From the NCBI RefSeq assembly GCF_024600715.1, contig NZ_CP102332.1, positions 1,488,001 to 1,552,000 of the forward strand: a stretch of 64,000 nucleotides of DNA, written 5' to 3'. The stretch comes from Streptomyces changanensis (lineage in GTDB: Bacteria; Actinomycetota; Actinomycetes; Streptomycetales; Streptomycetaceae). This document shows positions 25,686 to 34,341 of this stretch, piece by piece (position 1 is the stretch's first letter; every line of letters begins with the position of its first letter). A program made the translations under genes and the position numbers. The notes under the pieces were generated by a model. That model saw only the letters and a list, made by a program, of their open reading frames with translations. It did no database searches and was not told the origin of the DNA.

Positions 25686-27043
25686 TGGCCGCTCTCCTCG
25701 TCGCTCCGCGCACGGCTCGCGCCGTCCGCCCGGACCTCGTCCCCACGCGTGCCGGCCCCGTCGCCCGCGGGCGCGGTGTCGGTCGTGTCGGCGGCGTCGG
25801 TCGTGTCAGTGGCCTCCGCCGTGTCAGCGGCCCCGGCGGTGTCGGCGGGATCCGCCGTGGTGACCTCGGTGTCCGCGGTGTCCGCGGTGTCCGCGGTGGC
25901 GGGCTCCCGCACACCGGCCGCGTCGGCGTCGGCCTCGGCCTCGGCCTCGGCGCCGGTACCGTCCTCGGCTCCGACGTCGTCCCCGGTTCCCGCCTCGGCC
26001 CCGGCGTCGGCGCTGGTGGCGTCGGCCTCGGCGGTGTTTCCGGCATCGGCCGCGCCGGTCCCGGTGGCGTCGGCGTCGGCGTCGGCGTCCGCGTCGGCGG
26101 CATCCACCGGGACCGCGGCAGCGGTGCCGGCCGCGGCCACGGCGGGCACGGTGGCCGACGTGGTGGCGGGGGCGGCCGTGGCGGGTTCCGGGTGCTGGTC
26201 CTCGACCGCGTGCCGGACCGCTTCCGCGTCCTCCGCCGAGGTGCCCAGGTACGCCTCGATCACCGCCGGGTGCTGCTGCACCTCGCTCGGCGTGCCCTCG
26301 GCGATCTTCTTGCCGAAGTTGAGGACCATCACGCGGTCGGCGACCGACATGACCAGCCGCATGTCGTGCTCGATCAGCAGCACGCTCACACCGAGTTCGG
26401 TGTTGATCCGCCGGATCAGCTGCTCCAGCTCCAGCTTCTCCGTCGGGTTGGTGCCCGCCGCCGGCTCGTCCAGCAGCAGCACCTGCGGGTCGGTCGCCAG
26501 CGCCCGGGCGATCTCCAAGCTCCGCTGGTCGCCGTAGCTGAGGCTGCCGGCGATCTCGTTGAGCTTGTCCTCCAGCCCCACGAACGTCAGCAGTCGGTGC
26601 GCGCGTTCGTCGCTCTGCCGCTCCGCCCGGCGCGCGCCGGGCAGGCCGAGCATGATCGACACGGGGCCGGCCTTGAGCCGGGTCTCCGCGGCGATCTTCA
26701 CGTTCTCCAGCGCCGTCAGCGCGGAGAAGAGGCGGATGTTCTGGAAGGTGCGGGCCACCCCGACCCGGTTCACCAGGTGGGGCTTGCTGCCGAGCAGGGA
26801 CTTCCGCTCGCCGTCCTTCGAAATGAAGACGATCTTCCCTTCCTGCGGGGTGTAGGCGCCCGTCAGGGAGTTGAAGAACGACGTCTTGCCCGCGCCGTTC
26901 GGGCCGATGACCGCCAGGACCTCGCCCCGGCGCATCGACATGTCGACCTTGTCGAGGACCGTGAGCCCGCCGAACCGCAGCGTCACGTCCGTCGCCTGGA
27001 GCACCGGCTCCGCGGCCGGCGCACTCGTCACTTCAGTGGTCAT
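25682..27043 (-). CDS. livG: Branched-chain amino-acid ABC transporter ATPase LivG with a long acidic tail
   Basis: The first about 267 residues are an ordinary LivG ATPase: Walker A GPNGAGKTS (about 41-49), signature LSYGDQRSLEIARAL, Walker B VLLLDEPAAG, switch LIEHDM, ending in the family C-terminus AVIEAYLGTS. The remaining about 185 residues are low-complexity Ala/Asp/Thr/Glu/Gly (for example DAADADADADADATGTG and TADTADTADTEVTTADPADT), with almost no hydrophobic residues. LivG is usually 250-300 residues, so this tail is an addition, probably disordered and cytoplasmic. The frame stays open to the GTGA overlap with livF, so it is not a frameshift artefact. ATG 27043 overlaps the livM stop by 4 nt. 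Confidence 0.93.
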
Positions 27044-28413
27044 CGGACCTTGCCTCCCGCCGGCTCGGACATCGCGTCCGCGTCACCGAGGCCCTCCTCC
27101 GCCAGCTTCAGCTCTCGCTGACGGCGGCGGGACGGCCAGATGCCCTGGGGCCGGTAAATCATCATGATCACGAGCAGGGCGCCCAGGTACATGTACCGGT
27201 CGGACGGGTCCACGTAGTCCTTCAGCGCCTCCGGCAGCCACACCAGGGCGGCCGCGCCCATCAGCACGCCCGGGATCGATCCCATCCCGCCGAAGATCAC
27301 GTACGCCAGGATCAGGATCGACTGGAGCAGCGGGAACACCTCGGGGTTGATGTAGCCGTACTTGCTGGTGAAGATCACGCCGGCCACGCCCGAGGTGGAC
27401 GCGCCGATCGCGAAGGCCATCAGCTTGAACCGCACGGTGTCGACGCCGTTCGCGGCCGCCGCGATCTCGTCCTCGCGGATCGCGGTCCACGCCCGGCCGA
27501 CCCGGGAGTGCTCCAGCCGCGAGAAGAGGATGATCACCAGCACGATGAAGAAGACCAGCAGGTACCAGTACGGCAGCGGCTTGATCGACCACTTGTAGGC
27601 GATGCCCGCGAAGTCGAACGAGAAGTCCGGGATGAGGCGGGCGCCCTGCGGGCCGCCCGTCACGCCGTCGGCGTTCTTCGCCACCAGGTAGATGATCTCG
27701 TGGAAACCGAGCGTCACGATCGCCAGGTAGTCACCCCGCAGCCGCAGCGTCGGCGCGCCGAGCAGCAAGCCGGTGACCAGGCAGGTGACCACCGCGATGG
27801 GGATGACCCAGAACGGGTTCAGCACGACGGGCGGCTCGATGGGCAGACGCCCCGTCCAGAACGCCGTCGAGTAGGCGCCCACCGCGAAGAAGGCGAAGAA
27901 GCCCAGGTCCAGCAGGCCCGCCCAGCCGATCACGACGTTCAGGCCGATGGCCAGCAACGCGAAGATCGCGATCTGGTCGACCAGGACCGTCTGCCACGTC
28001 CGCGACAGCATCGACGGGACGACGAGGGCCAACACCAGCGCGAGCCCCATGAGGCCCCAGCGCAGCCGCCGGTCGCCCTGGAACCGGTCGCGCAGCGCGC
28101 CGACCGGGCCGCCCGTGGCCGACCGGGCCTGGCCGACGGCGCCCTTGATGGGCTCGCCCGCGAACTCGCGCAGCGCCCACACGGCCACCGTGAGACCGAG
28201 GCACACCCACAAGTGCGGCCCCAGCAGGGAGCTCTCGATCGAGAAGAAGATGTCCCGCGTGTTGCCCTGCTCGCCGGTGACCAGCGCCAGCAGGACACCG
28301 AGCGCCAGCAGCGCCCACAGCCGCGTGAACCGGGGCTGCTGGTACCACGCCGTACGACGGAGCCTGCTCGCCGCGGACGCCACGTCCTTCACGGAAGAAT
28401 CCACCGCGCTCAC
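27040..28413 (-). CDS. livM: Branched-chain amino-acid ABC transporter permease LivM
   Basis: The 457-residue permease has about ten membrane helices. The core LivM domain starts near 130 and includes GLNVVIGWAGLLDLGFFAFFAVGAY-type sequence (positions about 156-182) and the ATPase-contact loop GRAWTAIREDEIAAAANG. An N-terminal extension of about 120 residues with two extra helices precedes the core, as in other actinobacterial LivM. GTG 28413 is chosen: GGAGGG is 5 bases upstream and GTGA overlaps the livH stop. Confidence 0.94.
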   Translation of the reverse strand: MSAVDSSVKDVASAASRLRRTAWYQQPRFTRLWALLALGVLLALVTGEQGNTRDIFFSIESSLLGPHLWVCLGLTVAVWALREFAGEPIKGAVGQARSATGGPVGALRDRFQGDRRLRWGLMGLALVLALVVPSMLSRTWQTVLVDQIAIFALLAIGLNVVIGWAGLLDLGFFAFFAVGAYSTAFWTGRLPIEPPVVLNPFWVIPIAVVTCLVTGLLLGAPTLRLRGDYLAIVTLGFHEIIYLVAKNADGVTGGPQGARLIPDFSFDFAGIAYKWSIKPLPYWYLLVFFIVLVIILFSRLEHSRVGRAWTAIREDEIAAAANGVDTVRFKLMAFAIGASTSGVAGVIFTSKYGYINPEVFPLLQSILILAYVIFGGMGSIPGVLMGAAALVWLPEALKDYVDPSDRYMYLGALLVIMMIYRPQGIWPSRRRQRELKLAEEGLGDADAMSEPAGGKVR

Positions 28414-29333
28414 GCCGCCCTCCCCACTTGCTTGCCGAGGATGCCCATCGGACGGAACATCAGCACGAGAATCAGGACGACCATGGCGGAGACGCTGCGC
28501 CACTCGTCGCCCAGGAGCGGCACGGTCATCGTCTCGACCACGCCGATCAGCACGCCGCCGGCCATCGCGCCGCGGATGTTGCCGATGCCGCCGACGACGG
28601 CCGCGGCGAACGCGGTGATGCCGGGGATGAAGCCCATGGTGTACGAGACCTGGTTGAGGTTGGCGAAGAGGAAGCCGGCGACACCGCCGAGCACGCCGCC
28701 GATGACGAAGGTCCGGGAGATGACCCGGTCGATGTCCACGCCCATGAGGGAGGCGACCTCGGCGTCCTGGGCGACCGCCCGGATGCCCTTGCCGAGCTTG
28801 GTGCGGTTCACCAGCAGGTCGAGGCCGACCATCATGACGACGGCGGTGAGGAACTGGAGCATCTGGGTGACGTTCACACCGGCGCCGAAGAGGCTGAACA
28901 CGGCGTGGTTGTCGTACATCTCCGGCAGCGTCACGGGGTCGCGCCCGAAGAGCTTGCCGGCGAGGTTGTAGAGGAAGAAGGAGGCCCCGATCGCGGTGAT
29001 GAGGAAGATCAGGCGGGGCGCGCCCCGGCGGCGCAGCGGCCGGTAGGCCACCTTCTCCAGGCCGTAGGCGGTCACGCCGCCGAAGAGGGCGGAGCCGGCC
29101 ATGGCCAGGGCGACGAAGCCGATGGAGGCCAGTGCCGAGGGGTTGTCCCCCGGGTTCACCAGCTGGAGGACGATGAGGCTGCCGTAGGCGCCGAGCATGA
29201 AGACCTCGCTGTGCGCGAAGTTGATCAGCTGGAGGACGCCGTAGACGAGGGTGTAGCCGATGGCGATGACGGCGTACAGCGAGCCGAGCATCACACCTAG
29301 GACGAGGTAGTCCCAGAACTCCTGGAGGGACAT
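28410..29333 (-). CDS. livH: Branched-chain amino-acid ABC transporter permease LivH
   Basis: The 307-residue permease begins with the family segment GVMLGSLYAVIAIGYTLVYG and shows LQLINFAHSEVFMLGAYG, eight or so transmembrane helices, the ATPase-coupling loop GKGIRAVAQDAEVASLMGVD and the C-terminal GGIGNIRGAMAGG. It pairs with LivM to form the membrane channel. GGAAG lies about 8 bases upstream of ATG 29333. It is first in the tightly overlapping livHMGF block, downstream of livJ and a strong hairpin. Confidence 0.95.
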   Translation of the reverse strand: MSLQEFWDYLVLGVMLGSLYAVIAIGYTLVYGVLQLINFAHSEVFMLGAYGSLIVLQLVNPGDNPSALASIGFVALAMAGSALFGGVTAYGLEKVAYRPLRRRGAPRLIFLITAIGASFFLYNLAGKLFGRDPVTLPEMYDNHAVFSLFGAGVNVTQMLQFLTAVVMMVGLDLLVNRTKLGKGIRAVAQDAEVASLMGVDIDRVISRTFVIGGVLGGVAGFLFANLNQVSYTMGFIPGITAFAAAVVGGIGNIRGAMAGGVLIGVVETMTVPLLGDEWRSVSAMVVLILVLMFRPMGILGKQVGRAA

Positions 29334-29450
29334 GGGAACGAACTTCCTTGTGGGAACCGGGCGGAGTCCGTGGCGCTCATGGCGGCAGCGGTCCGCGGCG
29401 GGACAGGCGAATCAGACACGTACGGGGTCGGAGGGGGGACCCCGGTGCCG

Positions 29451-29488
29451 GACGGGGGCCGGGAGAAGCACGCCTCCCGGCCCCCGTC
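29451..29488 (-). terminator. Strong hairpin between livJ and livH
   Basis: A perfect 15-bp stem (GACGGGGGCCGGGAG / CTCCCGGCCCCCGTC) with an 8-base loop begins 24 bases past the livJ stop. It probably terminates or stabilises the livJ message so that the binding protein is made in excess over the membrane proteins, with partial read-through to livHMGF. Confidence 0.8.
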
Positions 29489-29512
29489 ACCCGGCGTTCA
29501 GCCGCTTCGGCC

Positions 29513-30670
29513 TCAGCCGACCAGCTCGTTGACGTTGCCCTGGTAGGCGATCTTGCCGCCCTTGACCTGGTACAGGTACACGTCCGTACCCTTGAACTCG
29601 CCGTTCTCGTCGAAGGAGAAGGTCTTGGTCAGGCCCTTGTAGGAGGCCTTGGCCAGCGCGTCGCGCAGCGCCTCGCGCTGGACGTCGCCCTTCAGGCCCT
29701 TGATCTGCTCGATGATCATGTTGGTAATGTCGTACGCCTCGGCGGAGTACGTACCGGGGGCCCGGTTGAACGCCTTCTGGTAGTCGGCGGCGAACTTCTT
29801 CGTCCCGGCCTCGACCGTGGCGTCGGTGCAGGGGCAGGTGAGGAACCAGTTCTCCGACGCGTCGCCGGCCAGCTCGATGAACTTGACGTCGTTGGTGCCG
29901 TCACCGGAGATCGCGGCGCCCTTGTAGCCGGCCTCCTTCAGCTTCTTGGCGAACGGCGCGGCGTCCTGGTAGTAGCCGGCGTAGATGAGGGCGTCGGCCT
30001 TGGAGTTGACGACGTCCTTGGCCGTGGCGCTGTAGTCCGGCGTCTTCTGCGGGACGGCCTTGCGGACGATCTGCACGCCGGCGGCCTTGAGGTTCTTCTC
30101 GGCGACGGCCGCGAGGCCGGTGCCGTAGTCCGTCTTGTCGTCGAGCAGGTAGACCTTCTTCGCCTTCAGCTTCTTGGCGTAGTAGGTCGCCATCGCGGCA
30201 CCCTGCTGGCTGTCGTTGGGGACGCCGCGCAGCAGGCTCTCGAAGCCGTTCTTGGGATCCGTGAGGTTCGGGTTGGTCGCAGACGGCGACACCGTCACGA
30301 GGCCGGCCTCGGTGTAGAGGGGGGAGGCGGTGTTCGTGGGGCCGGAGAAGGCGGGGCCGACGACCGCGACGACGCTCTCGTCGTCGATGGCCTTCTGCGC
30401 GGCGGCCGTGGCCTTGTCGGGAAGTCCCTGGTCGTCCGCCGCCACGTACTCCAGCTTGACGTCCAGATCACCCTTGGCGTTCGCCTGGTCGATGGCCAGT
30501 TTCACACCGTTCTGCATGTTCTCGCCGAGGGCGACGTTGTCGCCGGACAGCGGCCCCTGGAAAGCGATCTTGAGGGTGTCACCGTCGCTGCCCGAATCGC
30601 TGCAACCGGTCAGCGCGAGGGCGCCGACGACCGCTGGAACAGCAAGTCTGACGAGGGTTTTGTTCAGCAC
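29513..30670 (-). CDS. livJ: Branched-chain amino-acid binding lipoprotein
   Basis: The periplasmic-binding-protein-like receptor of the importer, tethered outside the membrane by a lipid. The 385-residue precursor has a signal peptide with lipobox LTGC (Cys about 23). A Peripla_BP_6/LivK-type two-lobed domain follows: IAFQGPLSGDNVALGENMQN, VVAVVGPAFSGPTNTASPLY, YLLDDKTDYGTGLAA. A CPC pair (TCPCTD, about 273) is present. GTG 30670 is supported by GGAG 6 bases upstream. Ligand is inferred from the adjacent livHMGF genes. Confidence 0.93.
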   Translation of the reverse strand: MLNKTLVRLAVPAVVGALALTGCSDSGSDGDTLKIAFQGPLSGDNVALGENMQNGVKLAIDQANAKGDLDVKLEYVAADDQGLPDKATAAAQKAIDDESVVAVVGPAFSGPTNTASPLYTEAGLVTVSPSATNPNLTDPKNGFESLLRGVPNDSQQGAAMATYYAKKLKAKKVYLLDDKTDYGTGLAAVAEKNLKAAGVQIVRKAVPQKTPDYSATAKDVVNSKADALIYAGYYQDAAPFAKKLKEAGYKGAAISGDGTNDVKFIELAGDASENWFLTCPCTDATVEAGTKKFAADYQKAFNRAPGTYSAEAYDITNMIIEQIKGLKGDVQREALRDALAKASYKGLTKTFSFDENGEFKGTDVYLYQVKGGKIAYQGNVNELVG

Positions 30671-30711
30671 AACGCACTCCCTGGAGCCGCCCGAACGATC
30701 TTGTGTGAGCT

Positions 30712-30730
30712 GGAAGTTCGAACAACTTCC
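30712..30730. promoter_or_regulatory. 19-bp palindromic operator candidate upstream of livJ
   Basis: GGAAGTT-CGAAC-AACTTCC is a perfect 7+5+7 inverted repeat, 42-60 bases before the livJ start. A weak promoter can be drawn on the minus strand (TTGTTC, 16 bp, CAAGAT) whose -35 lies within the palindrome. A Lrp/AsnC- or TetR-type regulator is possible; none is identified. Confidence 0.5.
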
Positions 30731-30957
30731 TCACATGACACCGCTTGTCCGTGCGGTGTGCGGGGAATGTAATCGTCTGTTCGGCTCATCGGATAGGTCG
30801 CCGACCGATGTGTGATCCCCCTGTGACCTGGGTCATGCGCCGGAAACAGAACACTCCTTACCGGCCAGCGGACGTGACGGTGACCGGAACACGATCGTCA
30901 CGGCCCACCCCGTCCCGGCTGAAAACCGCCCCTGAGCTGCGCCGGGCCCACAACGGC

Positions 30958-31016
30958 GGAAGCCCCCGGCCCGTTGTCCACCTCCCACAGGAGCGGACGA
31001 CGGGCCGGGGGCTTCC
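30958..31016 (-). terminator. Long hairpin terminator of the response-regulator gene
   Basis: A 22-bp stem (GGAAGCCCCCGGCCCGTTGTCC with its complement, one G-U pair) and a 15-base loop lie 64 bases after the leftward stop at 31080. Confidence 0.85.
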
Positions 31017-31079
31017 CCGGAACCCGGCCGACGGCTGTCGGCCCACCGCCGTACCGGGGCGCGCGCCCCGGTACGACCC

Positions 31080-31736
31080 TCACTGACCCTTCGCGGCCTT
31101 CTTCTCCTCGGCGTCCTCGATGACGGCCTCGGCCACCTGCTGCATGGACATGCGGCGGTCCATCGACGTCTTCTGGATCCACCGGAACGCCGCGGGCTCC
31201 GACAGCCCGTACTGCGTCTGCAGGATGCTCTTCGCGCGGTCCACCAGCTTGCGCGTCTCCAGGCGCTGCGCGAGGTCCGCGACCTCCTTCTCCAGCGCCC
31301 GCAGCTCCGCGAACCGCGACACCGCCATCTCGATCGCCGGGACCACGTCGCTCTTGCTGAACGGCTTCACGAGGTACGCCATCGCGCCCGCGTCGCGCGC
31401 CCGCTCCACCAGCTCCCGCTGGGAGAAGGCGGTCAGCATCAGCACCGGGGCGATCGACTCGCCGGCGATCTTCTCGGCGGCCGAGATGCCGTCGAGCACG
31501 GGCATCTTCACGTCGAGGATCACCAGGTCGGGGCGGTGCTCGCGGGCGAGCTCCACGGCCCGCGCGCCGTCTCCGGCCTCACCGACGACGGAGTACCCCT
31601 CCTCCTCCAGCATCTCCTTGAGGTCGAGGCGGATGAGGGCCTCGTCCTCGGCGATGACGACGCGGGTCGTCAGCGGCGGGACGTGCGACGTGTCGTCGTC
31701 GGCGACGGGCGGCTGGGGCGACTCGGGGGCGGTCAC
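31080..31736 (-). CDS. ANTAR-domain response regulator (PdtaR-like)
   Basis: The 218-residue protein has a receiver domain (about 24-140: IAEDEALIRLDLKEML, phosphoacceptor Asp75 in LVILDVKMP, Lys in YLVKPFSKSD) and a C-terminal ANTAR RNA-binding domain (about 150-205: LETRKLVDRAKSILQ, AFRWIQKTSMDRRMSMQQVA). Such proteins bind paired hexaloop hairpins in mRNA and act as antiterminators; the mycobacterial homologue PdtaR works with the kinase PdtaS, which is not in this window. GTG 31736 is chosen because GAGGAG lies 5 bases upstream. The longer frame to 31976 runs through the tRNA and is not real. Confidence 0.92.
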   Translation of the reverse strand: MTAPESPQPPVADDDTSHVPPLTTRVVIAEDEALIRLDLKEMLEEEGYSVVGEAGDGARAVELAREHRPDLVILDVKMPVLDGISAAEKIAGESIAPVLMLTAFSQRELVERARDAGAMAYLVKPFSKSDVVPAIEMAVSRFAELRALEKEVADLAQRLETRKLVDRAKSILQTQYGLSEPAAFRWIQKTSMDRRMSMQQVAEAVIEDAEEKKAAKGQ

Positions 31737-31835
31737 GGAGGCTCCTCGTTGCGGGGCGGTACAGCTCCCCATGAGCCTACCTAGCTGCGGTATGGTGGAC
31801 TCGCAGCGGGTCGGGGGGAACCTTCGATTCTGCGA

Positions 31836-31910
31836 GCCCCGGTAGCCCAATTGGCAGCAGGCAACGGATTCAAAACCCGTACAGTGTCGGTTCGAGTCCG
31901 ACCCGGGGCA
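31836..31910 (+). tRNA. tRNA with CAA anticodon (nominal tRNA-Leu), short variable loop
   Basis: A 75-nt cloverleaf: acceptor GCCCCGG/CCGGGGC with discriminator A; D arm GCC-loop-GGC with the invariant GG; anticodon arm ACGGA-TTCAAAA-CCCGT, in which four of five pairs form and the innermost is A-C; 5-nt variable loop ACAGT; T arm GTCGG-TTCGAGT-CCGAC. The anticodon reads CAA (codon UUG, Leu), but genuine bacterial leucine tRNAs have a long class II variable arm, which is missing. The CCA end is not encoded. A T-rich run follows at 31912-31925. It may be a diverged or special-purpose tRNA. Confidence 0.85.
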
Positions 31911-32045
31911 CTTTTCCTTTGTTTCCATGGTCACGCCGCTGCCGACCTTCGCGCCGTTCGGCGCCCTCTTCCCCACCGCCCGCCGGGCGCCCCGCGCTTC
32001 CGCGGCGGACGCCCGTCGACCGGACGCGCGGACGTGCGCGACCCC

Positions 32046-33473
32046 TCAGCGGACCGCCTCGCCGATGCGGTGCACGCGGACCAGGTTCGTGGACCCCGCC
32101 ACCCCGGGCGGGGAACCCGCCGTGATCACCACGATGTCGCCGGGCCGGCAGCGGCCGATCTCCAGCAGGTGCTCGTCCACCTGCGCCACCATGGCGTCCG
32201 TCGACTCCACGTGCGGGCCGAGGAAGGTCTCGACGCCCCACGTGAGGGTGAGCTGCGAGCGGGTCGCCGGGTCGGGGGTGAAGGCCAGGAGCGGGATCGG
32301 GGACCGGTAGCGGCTCAGCCGCTGCACGGTGTCACCGGACTGGGTGAAGGCGACGAGGTACTTCGCCCCGAGGAAGTCCCCGATCTCCGCCGCCGCCCTG
32401 GCCACCGCGCCGCCCTGCGTCCGCGGCTTGTTGCGCTCCGTGAGAGGCGGCAGGCCCTTGGCCAGCACGTCCTCCTCGGCGGCGGCGACGATGCGGCTCA
32501 TCGTGCGGACGGTCTCGACCGGGTGCCGGCCGACGCTGGTCTCGCCGGAGAGCATCACGGCGTCCGTGCCGTCGATGACGGCGTTGGCGACGTCGCTCGC
32601 CTCGGCGCGGGTGGGGCGGGAGTTGTCGATCATCGAGTCGAGCATCTGGGTGGCGACGATGACCGGCTTGGCGTTGCGCTTGGCGAGCTTGACGGCGCGC
32701 TTCTGGACGATGGGCACCTGCTCCAGCGGCATCTCCACGCCGAGGTCGCCGCGGGCCACCATGATGCCGTCGAAGGCGGCGACGATGTCGTCGATGTTCT
32801 CCACGGCCTGCGGCTTCTCGATCTTCGCGATGACCGGCACGCGGCGCCCCTCCTCGTCCATGACGCGGTGGACGTCCTCGACGTCGCGTCCGCTGCGGAC
32901 GAAGGAGAGGGCGACGACGTCGGCGCCGGTGCGCAGCGCCCAGCGCAGGTCCTCGACGTCCTTGTCGGAGAGGGCGGGCACGGAGACGGCGACGCCCGGG
33001 AGGTTGAGCCCCTTGTGGTCGGAGACCATGCCGCCCTCGACCACCCGGGTGCGGACGCGGGGACCGTCGACCGCGGTGACCTCCAGGGCGACGCGGCCGT
33101 CGTCCACGAGGATCCGCTCCCCCACGGTGACGTCCGCGGCGAGGCCGTCGTAGGTGGTGCCGCACAGGGCGCGGTCGCCCTCGACGGGCTCGGTGGTGAT
33201 GGTGAACTCGTCGCCGCGTTCAAGGAGTACGGGCCCCTCGCGGAAGCGGCCGAGACGGATCTTCGGACCTTGAAGGTCGGCGAGGACCCCGACGCTGCGG
33301 CCGGTCTCGTCGGACGCCTTGCGGACGCGGGCGTAGCGTTCTTCGTGGTCGGCGTAGGTGCCGTGGCTGAGGTTGAAGCGGGCCACGTCCATCCCGGCCT
33401 CGACGAGGGCCTTGATCTGGTCGTACGAGTGGGTGGCGGGTCCCAGGGTGCAGACGATTTTCGCTCGGCGCAT
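32046..33473 (-). CDS. pyk: Pyruvate kinase
   Basis: Converts phosphoenolpyruvate and ADP to pyruvate and ATP, the last step of glycolysis. The 475-residue protein shows the start MRRAKIVCTLGPATHSYDQI, the active-site arginine segment VARFNLSHGTYADHEER, ADLQGPKIRLG, the signature with the catalytic Lys VIAKIEKPQAVENIDDI, the metal ligand region VARGDLGVEMP, MLDSMIDNSRPTRAE and a complete C-terminal allosteric domain. Start and length are standard. Streptomyces usually carry two pyk genes; the context (next to the ANTAR regulator) resembles pyk2 of S. coelicolor. Confidence 0.97.
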   Translation of the reverse strand: MRRAKIVCTLGPATHSYDQIKALVEAGMDVARFNLSHGTYADHEERYARVRKASDETGRSVGVLADLQGPKIRLGRFREGPVLLERGDEFTITTEPVEGDRALCGTTYDGLAADVTVGERILVDDGRVALEVTAVDGPRVRTRVVEGGMVSDHKGLNLPGVAVSVPALSDKDVEDLRWALRTGADVVALSFVRSGRDVEDVHRVMDEEGRRVPVIAKIEKPQAVENIDDIVAAFDGIMVARGDLGVEMPLEQVPIVQKRAVKLAKRNAKPVIVATQMLDSMIDNSRPTRAEASDVANAVIDGTDAVMLSGETSVGRHPVETVRTMSRIVAAAEEDVLAKGLPPLTERNKPRTQGGAVARAAAEIGDFLGAKYLVAFTQSGDTVQRLSRYRSPIPLLAFTPDPATRSQLTLTWGVETFLGPHVESTDAMVAQVDEHLLEIGRCRPGDIVVITAGSPPGVAGSTNLVRVHRIGEAVR

Positions 33474-33606
33474 GGTGTGAGCCTAGGGCTTACCGATGGG
33501 TAGAGGTTTCGCTGCGGATGACGGGTCAACCTCCTTTGGGTGGCCGCACGTTGACAAGTGTTGAAGTGTGCGGCGGGCTGCTCCGATGAGCGCGCCGGAG
33601 GGGTCC

Positions 33607-34266
33607 TCAGAGGGTCGGCGGGTGGAGTGTGAAGCCGGCCGTGACGTGCGCGGTCACCGTCTGCCGCTGCGGCTGGAGGTCCAGGGGCGGGACGTCGGCC
33701 GCCTCGGCGGCGAAGGCCATCCGGGGGGAGCCCGCGCCGAACGGGACGTGCCCGTCCGACGGCGTGTCGTCCAGCGTCAGGAGGGCGTCCAGGTCGGTGC
33801 CGAGGGCGCGGGCGTAGTCGCGGGCGCGCCGGACCGCGTCCCGGACGGCCTCCTCGCGGGCGCGGGCGTACGCGGGTGACGTGGGGCGCAGCGACCACCA
33901 CGGGCCGTCGACGCGGGTCAGGTCGAGGTCGGCGAGGCGGGTGACGAGCTCGCCGAGGGCGGTGAAGTCCGTGAGGGTGGCGGTGAGCTGGACGGTGCCG
34001 TGGTGGGTGCGGACGTGCTCGCCCCGCCCTCGCCGGCCCAGTTCGGGGGTGAGCACGAGGGCGCCGGTCTCCAGGCGGTCGAGGGCGCCCGCGCAGCCGT
34101 TGACGAGGTCGACCACGGCGGCGTTGCGGCGGGTGAGGTCGTCGAGGGTCGCGCGCCGGTCGGTGCCGCGGGCGGTGACGGTCACGGCGATGCGGGCGAG
34201 CTCCGGGTCGGTCTCGACGTGGGCTTCGCCTCGGACGGTGATGCGGGGGGCTTCGGGGGTGGCCAT
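33607..34266 (-). CDS. SIMPL-domain (DUF541) protein
   Basis: The 219-residue protein matches the SIMPL family: ITVRGEAHVETDPELARIAVTV at the N-terminus, a central helix with VDLVNGCAGALDRLETG, an LTATLTDFTALGELV strand-helix unit and C-terminal ARDYARALGTDLDALLTLDDT. Relatives include periplasmic oxidative-stress proteins (YggE) and the IRAK-associated protein SIMPL. No signal peptide is seen here, so it is probably cytoplasmic. Function is unknown. It lies divergently from the 5'-nucleotidase gene. Confidence 0.85.
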   Translation of the reverse strand: MATPEAPRITVRGEAHVETDPELARIAVTVTARGTDRRATLDDLTRRNAAVVDLVNGCAGALDRLETGALVLTPELGRRGRGEHVRTHHGTVQLTATLTDFTALGELVTRLADLDLTRVDGPWWSLRPTSPAYARAREEAVRDAVRRARDYARALGTDLDALLTLDDTPSDGHVPFGAGSPRMAFAAEAADVPPLDLQPQRQTVTAHVTAGFTLHPPTL

Positions 34267-34341
34267 GTGGTGTCTTTTCGCACCCGGTCACCAGATCGAA
34301 ACCTCGTGGGGGTGTTCGGGGACAACGTCCCTGGTCCAGAA

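Larger units (their letters stand above)
30671..31079. other. Intergenic region: liv promoter zone and ANTAR-gene terminator
   Basis: This 409-base gap has no gene. Next to livJ it contains a palindrome and weak promoter-like boxes. Further right, GTGACCTGGGTCAT (30824-30837) contains the perfect inverted repeat TGACC-TG-GGTCA and is close to the Streptomyces Crp pattern GTG-N6-GNCAC (last base differs). The right end holds the response-regulator terminator. Confidence 0.6.

Noticed and set aside
31836..31910. Selenocysteine or suppressor tRNA with TCA anticodon
   Set aside because: Shifting the loop by one base gives TCA but destroys the anticodon stem; the molecule also lacks the long acceptor and variable arms of tRNA-Sec.
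31737..31976. 80-residue N-terminal extension of the ANTAR regulator
   Set aside because: It would be translated through the antisense of the tRNA; GTG 31736 has a good ribosome site and gives the normal length.
33551..33580. Rightward promoter starting with TTGACA near 33551
   Set aside because: It points into the antisense strand of the SIMPL gene, no gene follows it and no -10 box stands at the right distance.
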